Below, piece after piece: positions 20,671 to 32,333 of a stretch of DNA of 64,000 bases. Made by a program: the position numbers and the translations under genes. A model generated the notes under the pieces. That model searched no databases, was not told the origin of the DNA, and saw only the letters and a program-made list of their open reading frames with translations. The stretch comes from Paenibacillus sp. BIHB 4019 (lineage in GTDB: Bacteria > Bacillota > Bacilli > Paenibacillales > Paenibacillaceae), in contig NZ_CP016808.1 of NCBI RefSeq assembly GCF_002741035.1, forward strand, positions 2,005,001-2,069,000, given 5' to 3'. Within the stretch, counting starts at the first letter, position 1, and each line of letters starts with the position of its first letter.

Positions 20671-21633
20671 TTAGCGTTTTGCCGGATCGTATGGTTCGCC
20701 AAGCGAGCCTGGAGCAGAAGAACGTCCTACTGCACCTACGAGTACAACCAGCGTCAATACGTATGGCAGCATATAGAAAAACTCGGTCGGAATTTGCTGC
20801 GACCAATCGAACAGCTGGGCAAAGTTGCGAATCGCTTGCGCGAAGCCGAAGAAAATAGCAGCTCCCGCAACGCCGAGCGGATTCCATTTTCCGAAAATTA
20901 CAGCCGCGATAGCGATAAAGCCTTGGCCCGAAATCGTATTATGGGCAAAGTTGCTCGTCGTTGTTAACGTAATGGTCGCACCGCCAAGACCTGCAAGTGC
21001 GCCGCTGAGCAGCACGCCGATATAACGATATTTTGTTACGCTGATCCCCACTGTGTCGGCCGAGCTCGGGTATTCGCCGACTGCGCGAAGGCGCAAGCCG
21101 AAGTGCGTTTTGTACAGTACAATATAGCTGATAATGACAAGCAAAATAACAACATATGTCGTCGGATAAGCTTTAAAGAACGCCTCGCCAAAAAACGGAA
21201 TATCCGATAAATAAGGGATTTCCCATTTGTTGAATACATGAGTCAGCGTCGTTGTCTGTCCCGAACCTTCATACAAGCTTTTCGTTAAATAAATGGCGAT
21301 GCCCGCTGCCAAAATATTAATAACGACACCGACTATCGTCTGATCCGCCTTAAATGTAATGGTAGATACCGCATGTAGAAGGGCAAATATCACCCCATAT
21401 ATAGCCGCCCCCACTAAGCCTATCCACGGAGCAGATTCCTCATAACCAGCTTGTATCGCATAGTCGGTAATGACTGCTGCCGCGAACGCGCCTGACACCA
21501 TCAAGCCCTCGAGACCGATATTAATAACGCCAGATCGCTCGGAAAAGAGACCGCCGAGACCGGTAAAAATAAGCGCCGTAGAAAATACAAGCGTAACGTT
21601 AATAAGCTGACCCAATATTTCCAGTGCATTCAT
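20671..21633 (-). CDS. Nucleoside ABC transporter permease (NupQ-like)
   Basis: Second inner-membrane subunit of a BMP-type nucleoside importer. Start at MNALEILGQLINVTL (21633): GGAGG overlaps the end of the upstream permease gene, and a longer upstream start would overlap that gene. The 320-residue product has about 8-10 hydrophobic segments and the family motif RSGVINIGLEGLMVSGAF; the coupling-helix motif is LRAVGEYPSSADTVGI. Similar in position and type to Bacillus NupQ. Confidence 0.9.
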   Translation of the reverse strand: MNALEILGQLINVTLVFSTALIFTGLGGLFSERSGVINIGLEGLMVSGAFAAAVITDYAIQAGYEESAPWIGLVGAAIYGVIFALLHAVSTITFKADQTIVGVVINILAAGIAIYLTKSLYEGSGQTTTLTHVFNKWEIPYLSDIPFFGEAFFKAYPTTYVVILLVIISYIVLYKTHFGLRLRAVGEYPSSADTVGISVTKYRYIGVLLSGALAGLGGATITLTTTSNFAHNTISGQGFIAIAAVIFGKWNPLGVAGAAIFFGFAQAIRNFAQLFDWSQQIPTEFFYMLPYVLTLVVLVGAVGRSSAPGSLGEPYDPAKR

Positions 21634-21634
21634 A

Positions 21635-22729
21635 TTAGATCGCCTCCTTACGCTTGTCTGCACGTCGTCCAAGGAATGGTTTTATGAAAAACTTTACTAT
21701 GCCATGCGAAGCAATAAAGAAGATGATCGAGCCGATAACGATTCGAACGAGCTCGGGCGGTACGCCCGCTCCAAAGCTCATGCCCGCAGAGCCATAGCTG
21801 AGACCACCGAACAGTATAGCACCGAACAATACGCCAATTGGCGTATTGCCGCCAAGCAAAGCAACCGCGATACCATCAAAGCCATAGCCCCATGGCGCTG
21901 CCAGAATTGTCTGATAGCCAAATACGCCCAGCGACTCAAACACGCCTGCCAGCCCCGCAAACAAGCCGCTAATAAACATCGACTTTACAATGGTGCGATT
22001 GACATTAATCCCTGCATACAGCGCTGCGTCAGGGCTTTGTCCCACTGCTCTGAGCTCATAGCCCTGCTTCGTTCTCCACAAAATAATATAAAATACACCA
22101 ATACCAAGCAAGGCAATGACAGTACCCCAATGCATACGGGCATGATCCATCGCATCAGACAACCAGCCAATCGATACCAGTGCAGATTCTTGGATTGGAT
22201 CTGATTTTTGCTGCCCTTTTGCCACAAAAAATGCGCGAATAATGTAATTGGACAAATAAAGCGCAACCCAGTTCAACATAATTGAGGAAATAACTTCGTT
22301 AACGCCGCGAACAGCCTTCAAATAGCCGGTCAATGCCGCCCATAAGCCTCCGCACAGCGCTCCGACAATAATAGCAAGCGGAGCATGCAGAAACCACGGT
22401 AGGTCAAGCGTAATCCCGATGACGGTTGCACCAGTCATACCCATCATGAACTGGCCTTCTACCCCGATATTGAACAGGCCTGTACGGAAAGCGAAAGCAA
22501 CCGCTGTGCCTGTGAATATCAGCGGGGTAATCGCACGAATAGCCTCGCCCATATCGTAAGGACTGCCAAATAGCTTTTTAATCAGCGATTGGTAAGCCAG
22601 TATAGGATCGAACCCGCCTGCCAGCATGGCTATCGCCCCGCATAACAGACCCAAAATGATAGCCACCAAGGGGACGAGGAAAGATGTTTTATTGAATGTT
22701 TTGCCAGCAATTCCTTTGACTTTATCCAT
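21635..22729 (-). CDS. Nucleoside ABC transporter permease (NupP-like)
   Basis: First permease of the importer, 364 residues, polytopic. Motifs FRTGLFNIGVEGQFMMG and the coupling-helix motif LRAVGQSPDAALYAGI match the paired family; GYGFDGIAVALLGGNTP is also typical. It starts 5 nt after the ATPase stop codon and ends next to the nupQ-like start, so the three transport genes are one translationally coupled unit. Confidence 0.9.
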   Translation of the reverse strand: MDKVKGIAGKTFNKTSFLVPLVAIILGLLCGAIAMLAGGFDPILAYQSLIKKLFGSPYDMGEAIRAITPLIFTGTAVAFAFRTGLFNIGVEGQFMMGMTGATVIGITLDLPWFLHAPLAIIVGALCGGLWAALTGYLKAVRGVNEVISSIMLNWVALYLSNYIIRAFFVAKGQQKSDPIQESALVSIGWLSDAMDHARMHWGTVIALLGIGVFYIILWRTKQGYELRAVGQSPDAALYAGINVNRTIVKSMFISGLFAGLAGVFESLGVFGYQTILAAPWGYGFDGIAVALLGGNTPIGVLFGAILFGGLSYGSAGMSFGAGVPPELVRIVIGSIIFFIASHGIVKFFIKPFLGRRADKRKEAI

Positions 22730-22734
22730 GGTTG

Positions 22735-24282
22735 CTATCTCCCACCTTTGCTCGGCTCATTTGCCGCCGAATTGCCTGCCATCATTAGACCCAGCTGCTG
22801 ATCATCACGCTGATCAGCATCGGCATAGCCCATTATTTTACCTTCATACATAACCGCAATGCGGTCAGACAACGCGTACAGCTCATCCAGCTCGAACGAT
22901 ACAAGCAAAATCGCTTTACCTGCATCCCGCGCTTCAATCAGCCGCTTATGCACATATTCGATTGCGCCTATATCCAAGCCACGAGTCGGCTGCACTGCTA
23001 TGAGCAATGATGGGTTTTTCCAGAGCTCACGGGCAATAATAGCTTTCTGCTGGTTGCCGCCCGACAAGGAACGTGCCTTCGCTCCGATACCCGATGAACG
23101 TACATCAAATTCCGTTACTAACTGATTCGCAAGCAAGTCTATCGCTTTATAATCGATAAAGCCGTTTTTGCCGAACTGCGGATCAAAATACGTATCCAGC
23201 ACCATGTTTTCGCTGAGCGTGAAATCCAGTACCATTCCATGCTTGTGACGGTCCTCTGGAATGTGGCTTACACCTGCAACGGATAACTGGCGCGGCGTTT
23301 TATTGATCATTTCCTTACCCTGAAGCTTTACAGATCCGCCTGATGCTTTACGCATTCCTGTGATGGCCTGTACCAGCTCACTTTGTCCATTGCCATCAAC
23401 ACCAGCAATACCCAAAATTTCGCCCGCACGGATATCAAAAGCTACCCCGTTCAGAACGAGTTTTTTCTCTTCGCCCTTCATTGTAAGGTTGTCAACGGAT
23501 ACGATAAGCTCTCCGGGCTCTTTCTTAGTCTTTATAGCCTGGAAATTAACATCGCGCCCTACCATAAGTTCAGCAAGCTGCTGCTCATTCGTTTCTTTGG
23601 TCGTGACGGTACGCACAACCTTGCCGCGACGAATAACCGTAACGGAATCTGCAAGTGCCATAACCTCTTTGAGCTTATGCGTAATCAAAATAATGGACTT
23701 GCCTTCGGCAGCCAAATTGCGCAAAATGCCAATCAGCTCTTCGATTTCCTGTACGGTCAGCACCGCTGTCGGCTCATCGAAGATCAAAATTTCGGCCCCG
23801 CGGTACAAAGTTTTCAAAATTTCCACACGCTGCTGCATGCCCACCGTAATATCTTTAATCCGCACCTGCGGATCTACTTTCAATGCATAACGCTCCGAGA
23901 TGGAACGGACTTTGTCATTTGCTTGCTTATAATTGACGAATGTGCCAAACTTGCGCGGCTCATTGCCAAGCACAATATTTTCAGCCACCGTAAATGGCTG
24001 TACGAGCTTAAAGTGCTGATGCACCATGCCAATTCCGAGTTCAATCGCCTTACCTGCACCTTCAATAACTGTTTTATTGCCGTTAACCCAAATTTCTCCT
24101 TCATCCGGCTGATACAGCCCGAACAAAATGTTCATCAATGTGGACTTGCCTGCACCATTCTCGCCCAGCAAAGCATGGATCTCGCCTTTCTTGAGCTCAA
24201 AATCGATCGAATCATTGGCTACAAGACCGGGAAAGCGTTTCGTAATCCCCTTAAGTGTGACAGCCGCTGCACTTTGTTTCAT
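22735..24282 (-). CDS. Nucleoside ABC transporter ATPase, two fused nucleotide-binding domains (NupO-like)
   Basis: The 515-residue tandem ATPase energises uptake. Domain 1 (about 8-240) has Walker A GENGAGKSTL, signature VGMQQRVEI and Walker B LIFDEPTAVL. Domain 2 (about 260-500) has a degenerate Walker A (GVDGNGQSELV), signature SGGNQQKAI and AVQPTRGLD. This asymmetry is normal in the RbsA/NupO class. It follows the lipoprotein gene after a terminator, which should lower its expression relative to the binding protein. Confidence 0.93.
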   Translation of the reverse strand: MKQSAAAVTLKGITKRFPGLVANDSIDFELKKGEIHALLGENGAGKSTLMNILFGLYQPDEGEIWVNGNKTVIEGAGKAIELGIGMVHQHFKLVQPFTVAENIVLGNEPRKFGTFVNYKQANDKVRSISERYALKVDPQVRIKDITVGMQQRVEILKTLYRGAEILIFDEPTAVLTVQEIEELIGILRNLAAEGKSIILITHKLKEVMALADSVTVIRRGKVVRTVTTKETNEQQLAELMVGRDVNFQAIKTKKEPGELIVSVDNLTMKGEEKKLVLNGVAFDIRAGEILGIAGVDGNGQSELVQAITGMRKASGGSVKLQGKEMINKTPRQLSVAGVSHIPEDRHKHGMVLDFTLSENMVLDTYFDPQFGKNGFIDYKAIDLLANQLVTEFDVRSSGIGAKARSLSGGNQQKAIIARELWKNPSLLIAVQPTRGLDIGAIEYVHKRLIEARDAGKAILLVSFELDELYALSDRIAVMYEGKIMGYADADQRDDQQLGLMMAGNSAANEPSKGGR

Positions 24283-24318
24283 CCAGTTATCCTCCCCGGT
24301 TTGTTAGCTCCCAATCTC

Positions 24319-24354
24319 AAAAAAGGACAAGACCAGCTCATAGCAGGTCTTGTC
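24319..24354 (-). terminator. Intercistronic terminator between binding-protein and ATPase genes
   Basis: On the minus strand GACAAGACC-TGCTATGAGCT-GGTCTTGTC is followed by CTTTTTT. It is placed to let most transcripts end after the lipoprotein gene, with partial read-through into the transporter genes. Confidence 0.8.
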
Positions 24355-24400
24355 GGCTGTACATAATAAACAAACGACATCTAGATAAATTGATTGAAAA

Positions 24401-25468
24401 TTATTTAATATCAGCTGGAACTACAAGCGATCCGCTAATAATTTGTTGTTTGTAATCTTCAACTTTTTTCATAATTTCTTCAGAAACGTTAGGGTTGTTT
24501 TCTGGCAGACCTACTGCACCGTCTTTCAGACCAAGAACAAGCGATTTGCCGCCTTCCCATTTGCCGCTAATCAGGTCATTAGAAACTTGGTAAATCGCAG
24601 CTTCAACGCCCTTAAGCATGGAAGTAAGCGTGACTTCGTTGCCGAATTCGATCGATTGGTCTTTATCAACACCGATTACCCAAACATCTTGGCCTGCTTT
24701 TTTACGAGCCGTTGCTTCGTTAAATACGCCGTTACCAGTACCACCAGCAACTTGGAAAATAACATCTACGCCATCATTATACATAACAGCTGCTGCTGCT
24801 TTACCTAGATCTGGTTTACCGAACTCGCCTGTGTAGTTGCGAATGATTTTCGCATCAGGGTTTACTGCTGCCACGCCTGCGTTGAAGCCTGCTTCAAACA
24901 CAGTTACGCTTGGAATTTCCATGCCGCCCACAAAACCAATTTTATTCGATTTTGTTGTCAAGCCAGCAACTACGCCTACAAGGAACGAACCTTCGTTAGC
25001 TGCGAAGTTAACGGAAACCACGTTCGGTGCGTCAACAGCGGAGTCGATGATGCCGAACTTGGAGTCCGGGTTGTCTTTCGCCACTTTACCCATTGCATCT
25101 TGGAACAGGAAGCCTACGCCCCAAATCATATCGTATTTTTCAGAAATGAATGCGCGCAGATTCGGTTCCATATCAGCGTCGCCTTTACTTTCCAAATATT
25201 TCGTTTCGGAGCCTGTATCTTTCGTTACACGTTGCAAGCCATCCCAAGCGCTTTGGTTGAAGGATTTATCATTTACGCCGCCCGTATCTGTAACCATACC
25301 GATTTTAAGCTTAGCACCCGCTGCTGCCGATTCTTCAGGTGCAGTAGACGCTTCAGGCGACGCTGCTCCGTTTGTGCCAGAAGTACCCTTGTTGCCGCCG
25401 CCACAAGCAGACAATACTAATGCGAACATAAGAACAATAGACAACATAAAACCTAAACGTTTTTTCAT
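24401..25468 (-). CDS. BMP-family nucleoside-binding lipoprotein (NupN/BmpA-like)
   Basis: Extracellular substrate-binding subunit. The 355-residue product has a lipoprotein signal (MKKRLGFMLSIVLMFALVLSAC), a Gly/Ala/Ser/Glu-rich linker, and a BMP domain: GMVTDTGGVNDKSFNQSAWDGL, IWGVGFLFQDAM, FAANEGSFLVGVVAG, GKVGFVGG-like IGFVGGMEIP and VIGVDKDQS. The BMP family binds purine nucleosides in characterised members. First gene of the operon. Confidence 0.93.
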   Translation of the reverse strand: MKKRLGFMLSIVLMFALVLSACGGGNKGTSGTNGAASPEASTAPEESAAAGAKLKIGMVTDTGGVNDKSFNQSAWDGLQRVTKDTGSETKYLESKGDADMEPNLRAFISEKYDMIWGVGFLFQDAMGKVAKDNPDSKFGIIDSAVDAPNVVSVNFAANEGSFLVGVVAGLTTKSNKIGFVGGMEIPSVTVFEAGFNAGVAAVNPDAKIIRNYTGEFGKPDLGKAAAAVMYNDGVDVIFQVAGGTGNGVFNEATARKKAGQDVWVIGVDKDQSIEFGNEVTLTSMLKGVEAAIYQVSNDLISGKWEGGKSLVLGLKDGAVGLPENNPNVSEEIMKKVEDYKQQIISGSLVVPADIK

Positions 25469-25556
25469 CTTCGATTTCTCCCCTTAATATAGATGTGTTG
25501 TAACTGCAACCTGCTTGCTTATATTATTGTTGTTGTGCTTGGCTGCTATTCTCTTT

Positions 25557-25611
25557 ATTATAATTGCTTATCTACATACGTCAACATTTTTACGTCATGT
25601 AACATGACATA
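25557..25611 (-). promoter_or_regulatory. Promoter of the nucleoside ABC operon with a GlnR/TnrA-like box
   Basis: Minus strand TTGACG (25584-25579), 16-nt spacer, TATAAT (25562-25557). Upstream is an inverted repeat GTCATG-TTA-CATGAC (within 25591-25611). Read as TGTCATGTTACATGACG it matches TGTNA-N7-TNACA at all but the last base. Its centre is about 51 nt upstream of the expected start, the usual position for TnrA activation. Confidence 0.55.
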
Positions 25612-25764
25612 GAAATTTTGTTCACGCCTATATCTCACAATTATTTAACATTTGTGCCAAACACGCCATTTAAACCTTACACACACCCGACAAAACCAAA
25701 TAATGGGTACGTTTTACCTCTATTATTATAGGCTAAACCCGAACATTAATAAAGTAAAATTAAT

Positions 25765-25872
25765 CAAGCGTAAACGCTGAAGCCGTCCTCTGGCGGTAAT
25801 GCTCCCGTTTCGAGGCTGAAATATAAGCTCATTATAAGTGTGTACCTGATAAATGCTTTTATTTCAAAAAAA
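25765..25872 (+). repeat. Intergenic structured repeat (R6)
   Basis: Starts CAAGCGTAAACG, then GCCGTCCTCTGGCGG and CGTTTCG, then GAAATATAAGC ... GCTTTTATTTC with an A-run. The A-run is the T-run of the ftsH terminator. Between 25612 and 25764 I see only AT-rich sequence and no gene. Confidence 0.75.
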
Positions 25873-25913
25873 GACAGCTATTTTCTCGGTCACTGCTGAG
25901 AAAATAGCTGTCT
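25866..25913 (-). terminator. Intrinsic terminator after ftsH
   Basis: On the minus strand GACAGCTATTTTCTC ... GAGAAAATAGCTGTC is followed by seven T residues, which are shared with the end of repeat R6. Confidence 0.9.
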
Positions 25914-25984
25914 CCATAAACAACGGGAAAGGACGATTGTTCGACGACCGACAATACCGGGTTTAAAACACGTCCTTATCCTGT

Positions 25985-27985
<2,001 letters not shown>

Positions 27986-28089
27986 CTCCTACCTCCTCTC
28001 AAGACGCTTTTCATATTTTAACATAGCATGACTTTCCATCACAATAGAACCACTTGGAGGACAGCCACACTGGCTAAGCCCATTTACGA

Positions 28090-28629
28090 TTACTTCTCGT
28101 ATACTTCCGGTTTCAAAACGCCAATGAACGGCAGGTTGCGGTAACGCTCGGCAAAATCAAGGCCATAACCAACAACAAATTCGTCCGGCAGCGTAAAGCC
28201 CGTATAGTCTGCTTCGAGATCTACTGTACGGCGTGCTGGCTTATCAAACAGCGTAGCCACCGTAACCGACTTGGAATTGCGGCGCTCCAAAACATCAATC
28301 AAGTAGCTCAGCGTCAAGCCGCTGTCAATAATGTCCTCAACGATGAGCACATCACGGCCTTCAACCGATACATCAAGATCCTTGATAATCTTGACCACAC
28401 CTGAGGACTTGGTCGATTGACCGTAGCTCGACACCGCCATAAAATCAATTTCCAGCGGAATTGTCATTTCCTTAATCAGGTCGGACATGAAAATGATGGC
28501 CCCTTTAAGGATACAAATAACGAGAGGGTCGCGCCCTTCAAAATCCTGACTGAGCTTCTCGCCCATCTCACGCACCTTGGCCTGAATCTGTTCTGCATCG
28601 TACAGCACTTCTTGAATGTCGTTTAACAA
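28090..28629 (-). CDS. hpt: Hypoxanthine-guanine phosphoribosyltransferase
   Basis: Purine salvage enzyme, 179 residues, normal length. The PRPP motif [17 protein letters not shown], the N-terminal PRTase strand [16 protein letters not shown] and the base-specificity segment [20 protein letters not shown] are present. It lies 49 nt after tilS, the usual order tilS-hpt-ftsH. Confidence 0.96.
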   Translation of the reverse strand: MLNDIQEVLYDAEQIQAKVREMGEKLSQDFEGRDPLVICILKGAIIFMSDLIKEMTIPLEIDFMAVSSYGQSTKSSGVVKIIKDLDVSVEGRDVLIVEDIIDSGLTLSYLIDVLERRNSKSVTVATLFDKPARRTVDLEADYTGFTLPDEFVVGYGLDFAERYRNLPFIGVLKPEVYEK

Positions 28630-28678
28630 CGGATTAATCCCCCTACAGTACTTATGTTTATGAGTGTAACAGTGCTTC

Positions 28679-30109
28679 TTATTCTTTCGTCAGACGAATG
28701 AATAACAGTTCCTTCGTGCTTGGGCTGATAAGCGCATGGCCTGACCGCCTGATGCCTGGAATCCACAGCAGCCGCCCGTCTGCATCAAATAGCAGAGGAT
28801 AGCTTTCACGCTGTGAAGGAGGCAGCTTTTCGTCAACGAACATATCTTGCACTTTTTTAGACCCATTTAATCCTAAAACTTGAATTCGGTCACCACGGCG
28901 CCGATTTCGTACAGTCAGCGGAAACGCAAGCTGCTCCATATCGAAGCATGCTTCATGGCGGCCTGCCAGTTTTCCAGCAGCCTGATCATCAGCTGTCCGC
29001 CGCTCAAATGCGAGCTTCCAGCCGCCCGCCTCTACCTCTATGTATTGCTGGGTCAAAGGTGCAACTGCAAGCGCATAGTCCGTATTCACGTCCTCCAGTT
29101 TCGGCAATCTGACAAAACGCATATGGTCGTATTCACGCAAACAGCGCAAGCCGTTGCCAATATCCATACGCCAGGTGCTTGAACTTTCGGGCGCTGCGGC
29201 AAGCCGCATAGACTCGATATGCTCGAAGGAGACCACATCAGCATCCCTCGAAAGATAATCTAATATTAGTTTAATCAATCTCCTTTGTAAAGCGACATGA
29301 AGGCCTGCCAAACGACTGCAGCTTACAGAACATTCCTCCGGCTCCGTATAGGCTAATTCCTCGAATAAAGCTTTAGTCTGGCTATCCAGCCATTCATCCT
29401 CGGCCCCCGCCACTTCAGCAAGGCGGCCAAGCGATTCGGACAGCTGCGGATTGAAGCTAGATAACTGCGGAATAACATCCAGACGGACAACATTGCGAAA
29501 GTAGTGGCGCTTCTCGTTGCTGCTGTCCTCGCAATACGGAATGCCATAATGATGGCAGTATCGTAAAAGGTCTGTTTTGTTCTTACGCATGAGGGGGCGA
29601 ATGAGTTCCACGTTTTTTTCTCGCCTGCGCAGCGCCATCCCAGAAAGCCCCGAAATGCCGCTCCCGCGAATGAAATGCATGAGCACCGTTTCCGCTTGAT
29701 CATCCGCATGATGGGCAAGGGCTATCGCCTGGGCTCCCCGCCTCTCAGCAACCTCATGCAAATAGGCGTAGCGTTTTGCGCGCGCCGCCGATTGTGCGTT
29801 CATTTTTGTTTCTTCTATATAAGCAGGCAAATCGAGTTCTGCCAGCTCAAAGGGTAGCCCAAGCTCGCCTGCATAGCGCCGAACGACCTCCGCCTCCAGC
29901 GCCGACTCCTCCGGCCGGAAGCCGTGATTCACATGAGCCGCCACAACGCTTATTGCCCCGCTTGACTTCAGGCGGCTCATGAGATGCAGCAGCGCCATGG
30001 AGTCCGGTCCCCCGGACACGGCAACAACTATGCAGTCTCCTTCGCTCCACAGCCGTTCAGCCGCTGCCAGCTTCTGGACTTCGGGAAGCATATCGATTCC
30101 TGTCGTCAT
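28679..30109 (-). CDS. tilS: tRNA(Ile)-lysidine synthase
   Basis: Modifies C34 of the minor tRNA-Ile to lysidine so that it reads AUA codons. The N-terminal PP-loop motif [16 protein letters not shown] is followed by [11 protein letters not shown] and [20 protein letters not shown]; the C-terminal tRNA-binding region includes [25 protein letters not shown] place the start at 30109 ([11 protein letters not shown]), after AGGGAAGAGG; the longer upstream frame overlaps the kinase gene. About 476 residues, typical. Confidence 0.94.
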   Translation of the reverse strand: MTTGIDMLPEVQKLAAAERLWSEGDCIVVAVSGGPDSMALLHLMSRLKSSGAISVVAAHVNHGFRPEESALEAEVVRRYAGELGLPFELAELDLPAYIEETKMNAQSAARAKRYAYLHEVAERRGAQAIALAHHADDQAETVLMHFIRGSGISGLSGMALRRREKNVELIRPLMRKNKTDLLRYCHHYGIPYCEDSSNEKRHYFRNVVRLDVIPQLSSFNPQLSESLGRLAEVAGAEDEWLDSQTKALFEELAYTEPEECSVSCSRLAGLHVALQRRLIKLILDYLSRDADVVSFEHIESMRLAAAPESSSTWRMDIGNGLRCLREYDHMRFVRLPKLEDVNTDYALAVAPLTQQYIEVEAGGWKLAFERRTADDQAAGKLAGRHEACFDMEQLAFPLTVRNRRRGDRIQVLGLNGSKKVQDMFVDEKLPPSQRESYPLLFDADGRLLWIPGIRRSGHALISPSTKELLFIRLTKE

Positions 30110-30188
30110 TTCCTCTTCCCTCATTCCCTTCTGGCCGCCGCCTTCAACAAAAAAAGCTGGCAAAGCCCTCCTATAACATCTTATGTCA

Positions 30189-31112
30189 TTACATACCCAC
30201 GCGAAGCAGCCAATAAACCGACACAGCCAGCATAATTGCCGAGCCTGCAACTAGTCCTTTAAGCCAAAAAGGAGTCGGAACAGTCTGCTTTCCGTTCGTT
30301 CGATGCATAAGCAAGCGCCACGCCTCTGCGCCTTCAGCAGCATCCGCGTATCGTCCCGCAAGCGCTTCTGCCAGCCAGCCCGCAATCGGCTTCAGTGAAG
30401 CATTGGTTGCGATGAGCTGCTCCAAATCCTCGGTCGAACGGTTTTGCGGGAGCAGCGTCAAGGTAAGCTGGTGCAGCCGCTTCGGGTCGTGCATCTGGAT
30501 GCATAGCACCGCGAAAGAAAATAAGTCGTATTTCAAATCGGCTGCCCGGGACCCTGCATTCCAGTAGCCGCGGTCATAAATTTCAGTAAACTGGCGAATG
30601 CTCTTTCCTACCGCCGTCACCCCGCCGTAATCCACCAGCTCGACATGCCCATAATCGGCTACCATCACATTTTCCATCTTCAAATCGCAAAATACCCAGC
30701 CCTTGCTGTGAAGCTCCGCCAATTTATTCAATAAATTGAGGCTGACCAGCGGGAACCATTCCTTGCCGTTTTGCAGCAAATACGCAGACAAGTTCACTCC
30801 GCGCACATACTTCATAATATAAAAAGGGTAATCTCGTCCATCGGAGCCTTGCAGATCATCCACATCATACAAGAATGCAGGCGCCTGGCGCCTTCCCTGC
30901 TTCGCAAGCGTCTGAAGCACATTAATTTCCGACTGCAGGTCGACCGCGTCAGCGCCTACCTTAAGCGCGACCCAGCCCTGGTCCGAGTGGACCAAGTACA
31001 CTTTGCCATTGGCGCCTTCCCCAAGCAGACGCTCGACCCGATACTTACGGCGCTTCCATTTTCCAGTCACCACAGTGCCACGGCGGAGACTGATTCTAAA
31101 CGACGTAGTCAC
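30189..31112 (-). CDS. Hanks-type serine/threonine kinase with C-terminal membrane anchor (YabT-like)
   Basis: 307 residues. Kinase features: a modified glycine loop LLGEGANGKVYLV, the VAIK-like lysine in GWVALKVG, the catalytic loop FCDLKMENVMV and the metal-binding DYGG in place of DFG. The C-terminus has one hydrophobic anchor (about 283-303). Bacillus YabT is a DNA-stimulated sporulation kinase at the same position between spoIIE/yabS and tilS, so a sporulation role is likely by context. It overlaps the VWA gene by 17 nt. Confidence 0.9.
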   Translation of the reverse strand: MTTSFRISLRRGTVVTGKWKRRKYRVERLLGEGANGKVYLVHSDQGWVALKVGADAVDLQSEINVLQTLAKQGRRQAPAFLYDVDDLQGSDGRDYPFYIMKYVRGVNLSAYLLQNGKEWFPLVSLNLLNKLAELHSKGWVFCDLKMENVMVADYGHVELVDYGGVTAVGKSIRQFTEIYDRGYWNAGSRAADLKYDLFSFAVLCIQMHDPKRLHQLTLTLLPQNRSTEDLEQLIATNASLKPIAGWLAEALAGRYADAAEGAEAWRLLMHRTNGKQTVPTPFWLKGLVAGSAIMLAVSVYWLLRVGM

Positions 31113-31821
31113 TCATCATCCCATCCGTTTCTTCTCTGCTCCTCCTACCATAATCCCCCTGACGATAAAAATCAATGACCTGCATCAGCGCAGGACCCGT
31201 TGGCGTCGTTCCGCTCATTTGCAATTTTGGAAAAATGGACTGCGCTCCCGTCAAATTATCCGTCCAGCCCAAATCCATTTTGCACTCTTCTCCGTGCCTC
31301 CCGCCTGGAAAATGAAAGACAGCGATTTCGCTTTTCCCCTGCCTTGCTTGCAGGCTCAGCATTAGGTCGCGGATTGCTTCTTCTACCGCAATCAGCTTGG
31401 GCTTCATGCTGGCGCTGGCGTCGATAAGCAGCGCCACCTGCAGACTTGAGCTTTCCCCAAGCTCATCCATCACCCTCACGACCTCGCTGCGTGTCTCCGG
31501 CGGCAAATCCTCAATCGCCCCGCTGCCCAGCACATGCTTAAGCTCCTTCTGCACAGCCAGCTGAATCGTCTGTACGACCGTCTTGCGCGTCATCATCTGA
31601 ACAGTCTGCGCCAGCTGCCGCGTATGAACCATTCGGCTGATGCCGCCGCCAGCCCTTGCGATTTCCTCAATCTCCATGCTGCCGGATTCGCCTGCATCGC
31701 CATGATCAAGCACCCCGACGACATTGACCGCAATACCTTCCGCCTTCGCATGCGCCGCTGCTACAATCGGACTAAGCCCTACATTCGAACAACCATCGGT
31801 AATAAGCAAAATTTGTTTCAT
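31096..31821 (-). CDS. VWA-domain protein (YabS-like)
   Basis: 241 residues from MKQILLITDGCSNVGLSP; the upstream extension runs into a repeat and lacks a ribosome site, whereas GGGAG precedes this ATG. Two VWA-like halves can be seen: the N-terminal ILLITDGCSNVG strand and a MIDAS-type DASASMKPKLIAVEEAI in the middle, followed by SGTTPTGPAL. The pairing with the membrane kinase is conserved in Bacillus (yabS-yabT). The molecular role is unknown. Confidence 0.88.
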   Translation of the reverse strand: MKQILLITDGCSNVGLSPIVAAAHAKAEGIAVNVVGVLDHGDAGESGSMEIEEIARAGGGISRMVHTRQLAQTVQMMTRKTVVQTIQLAVQKELKHVLGSGAIEDLPPETRSEVVRVMDELGESSSLQVALLIDASASMKPKLIAVEEAIRDLMLSLQARQGKSEIAVFHFPGGRHGEECKMDLGWTDNLTGAQSIFPKLQMSGTTPTGPALMQVIDFYRQGDYGRRSREETDGMMSDYVV

Positions 31822-31840
31822 CCCTATCAATCTCCCTTCA

Positions 31841-31946
31841 CAAGCGTAAACGGCTTCGCCATCCTCTGGCGGCAAAGCTTTCGTTTCGCGATGAAATATA
31901 GAGAAAGCATGGCGAAATCATATACTTTCTCTATATATTAAAAAAC
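31841..31946 (+). repeat. Intergenic structured repeat (R7)
   Basis: Best copy for structure. Hairpin 1: AAACG, GCTT, CGCC, loop ATCCTCT, GGCG, AAGC, CGTTT. Hairpin 2: GAAATATAGAGAAAG pairing with CTTTCTCTATAT. It lies just upstream of the VWA gene. Confidence 0.8.
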
Positions 31947-32055
31947 GAATAAAATGCACAAACATCCACGGATCAGCTTTCCGCCCTGCCAAGGAGACAA
32001 GGAGCTGATTCTATCAGTTTTGCCCATTTTAAGAGAGATAAACGGCTAAGCGCAG

Positions 32056-32119
32056 AAAAAAACCAGCGTTTATTCATAGCCGCTTCCCTTTGAAGCCCGC
32101 TATGAATGAACGCCGGTTC
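32056..32119 (-). terminator. Intrinsic terminator after spoIIE
   Basis: Long stem on the minus strand: AACCGGCGTTCATTCATAGC pairs with GCTATGAATAAACGCTGGTT, then a T-run. Apart from this and repeats R7 and R8, the 31822-32333 gap holds no gene. Confidence 0.9.
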
Positions 32120-32200
32120 GGCTGATCACCTCCAAGAAAACACTTTGTTTAAGCTTCCTAGCTGCCGTCCAGCTGCTTCACCTCCGTTTAGTATGTGAGC

Positions 32201-32277
32201 CAAGATGAAACGGCTGTCGCCTTACTTGGCGGCGCGGCGCGTTTCATTCCGAGGAATATCCTTTCCTATATTTCTAG
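32201..32277 (+). repeat. Intergenic structured repeat, shortened copy (R8)
   Basis: Hairpin 1 is intact (GAAACGGCTGTCGCC ... GGCGGCGCGGCGCGTTTC). Hairpin 2 is shortened to GGAATATCCTTTCCTATATTTC. Immediately after the spoIIE stop region. Confidence 0.65.
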
Positions 32278-32333
32278 CAAATCATCCCGGCCTTCACTCC
32301 TTTCTTCTTTTTATTATCCCATTGTTTCAAAAG

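Noticed and set aside
25469..25764. Purine riboswitch upstream of the nucleoside-binding lipoprotein
   Set aside because: The conserved loop-loop sequences of the purine aptamer are not present; only a promoter and a palindrome are seen.
31822..31875. Longer N-terminus of the VWA protein
   Set aside because: The extra 18 codons run into repeat R7, lack a ribosome site, and the family starts at the ILLITDG strand.
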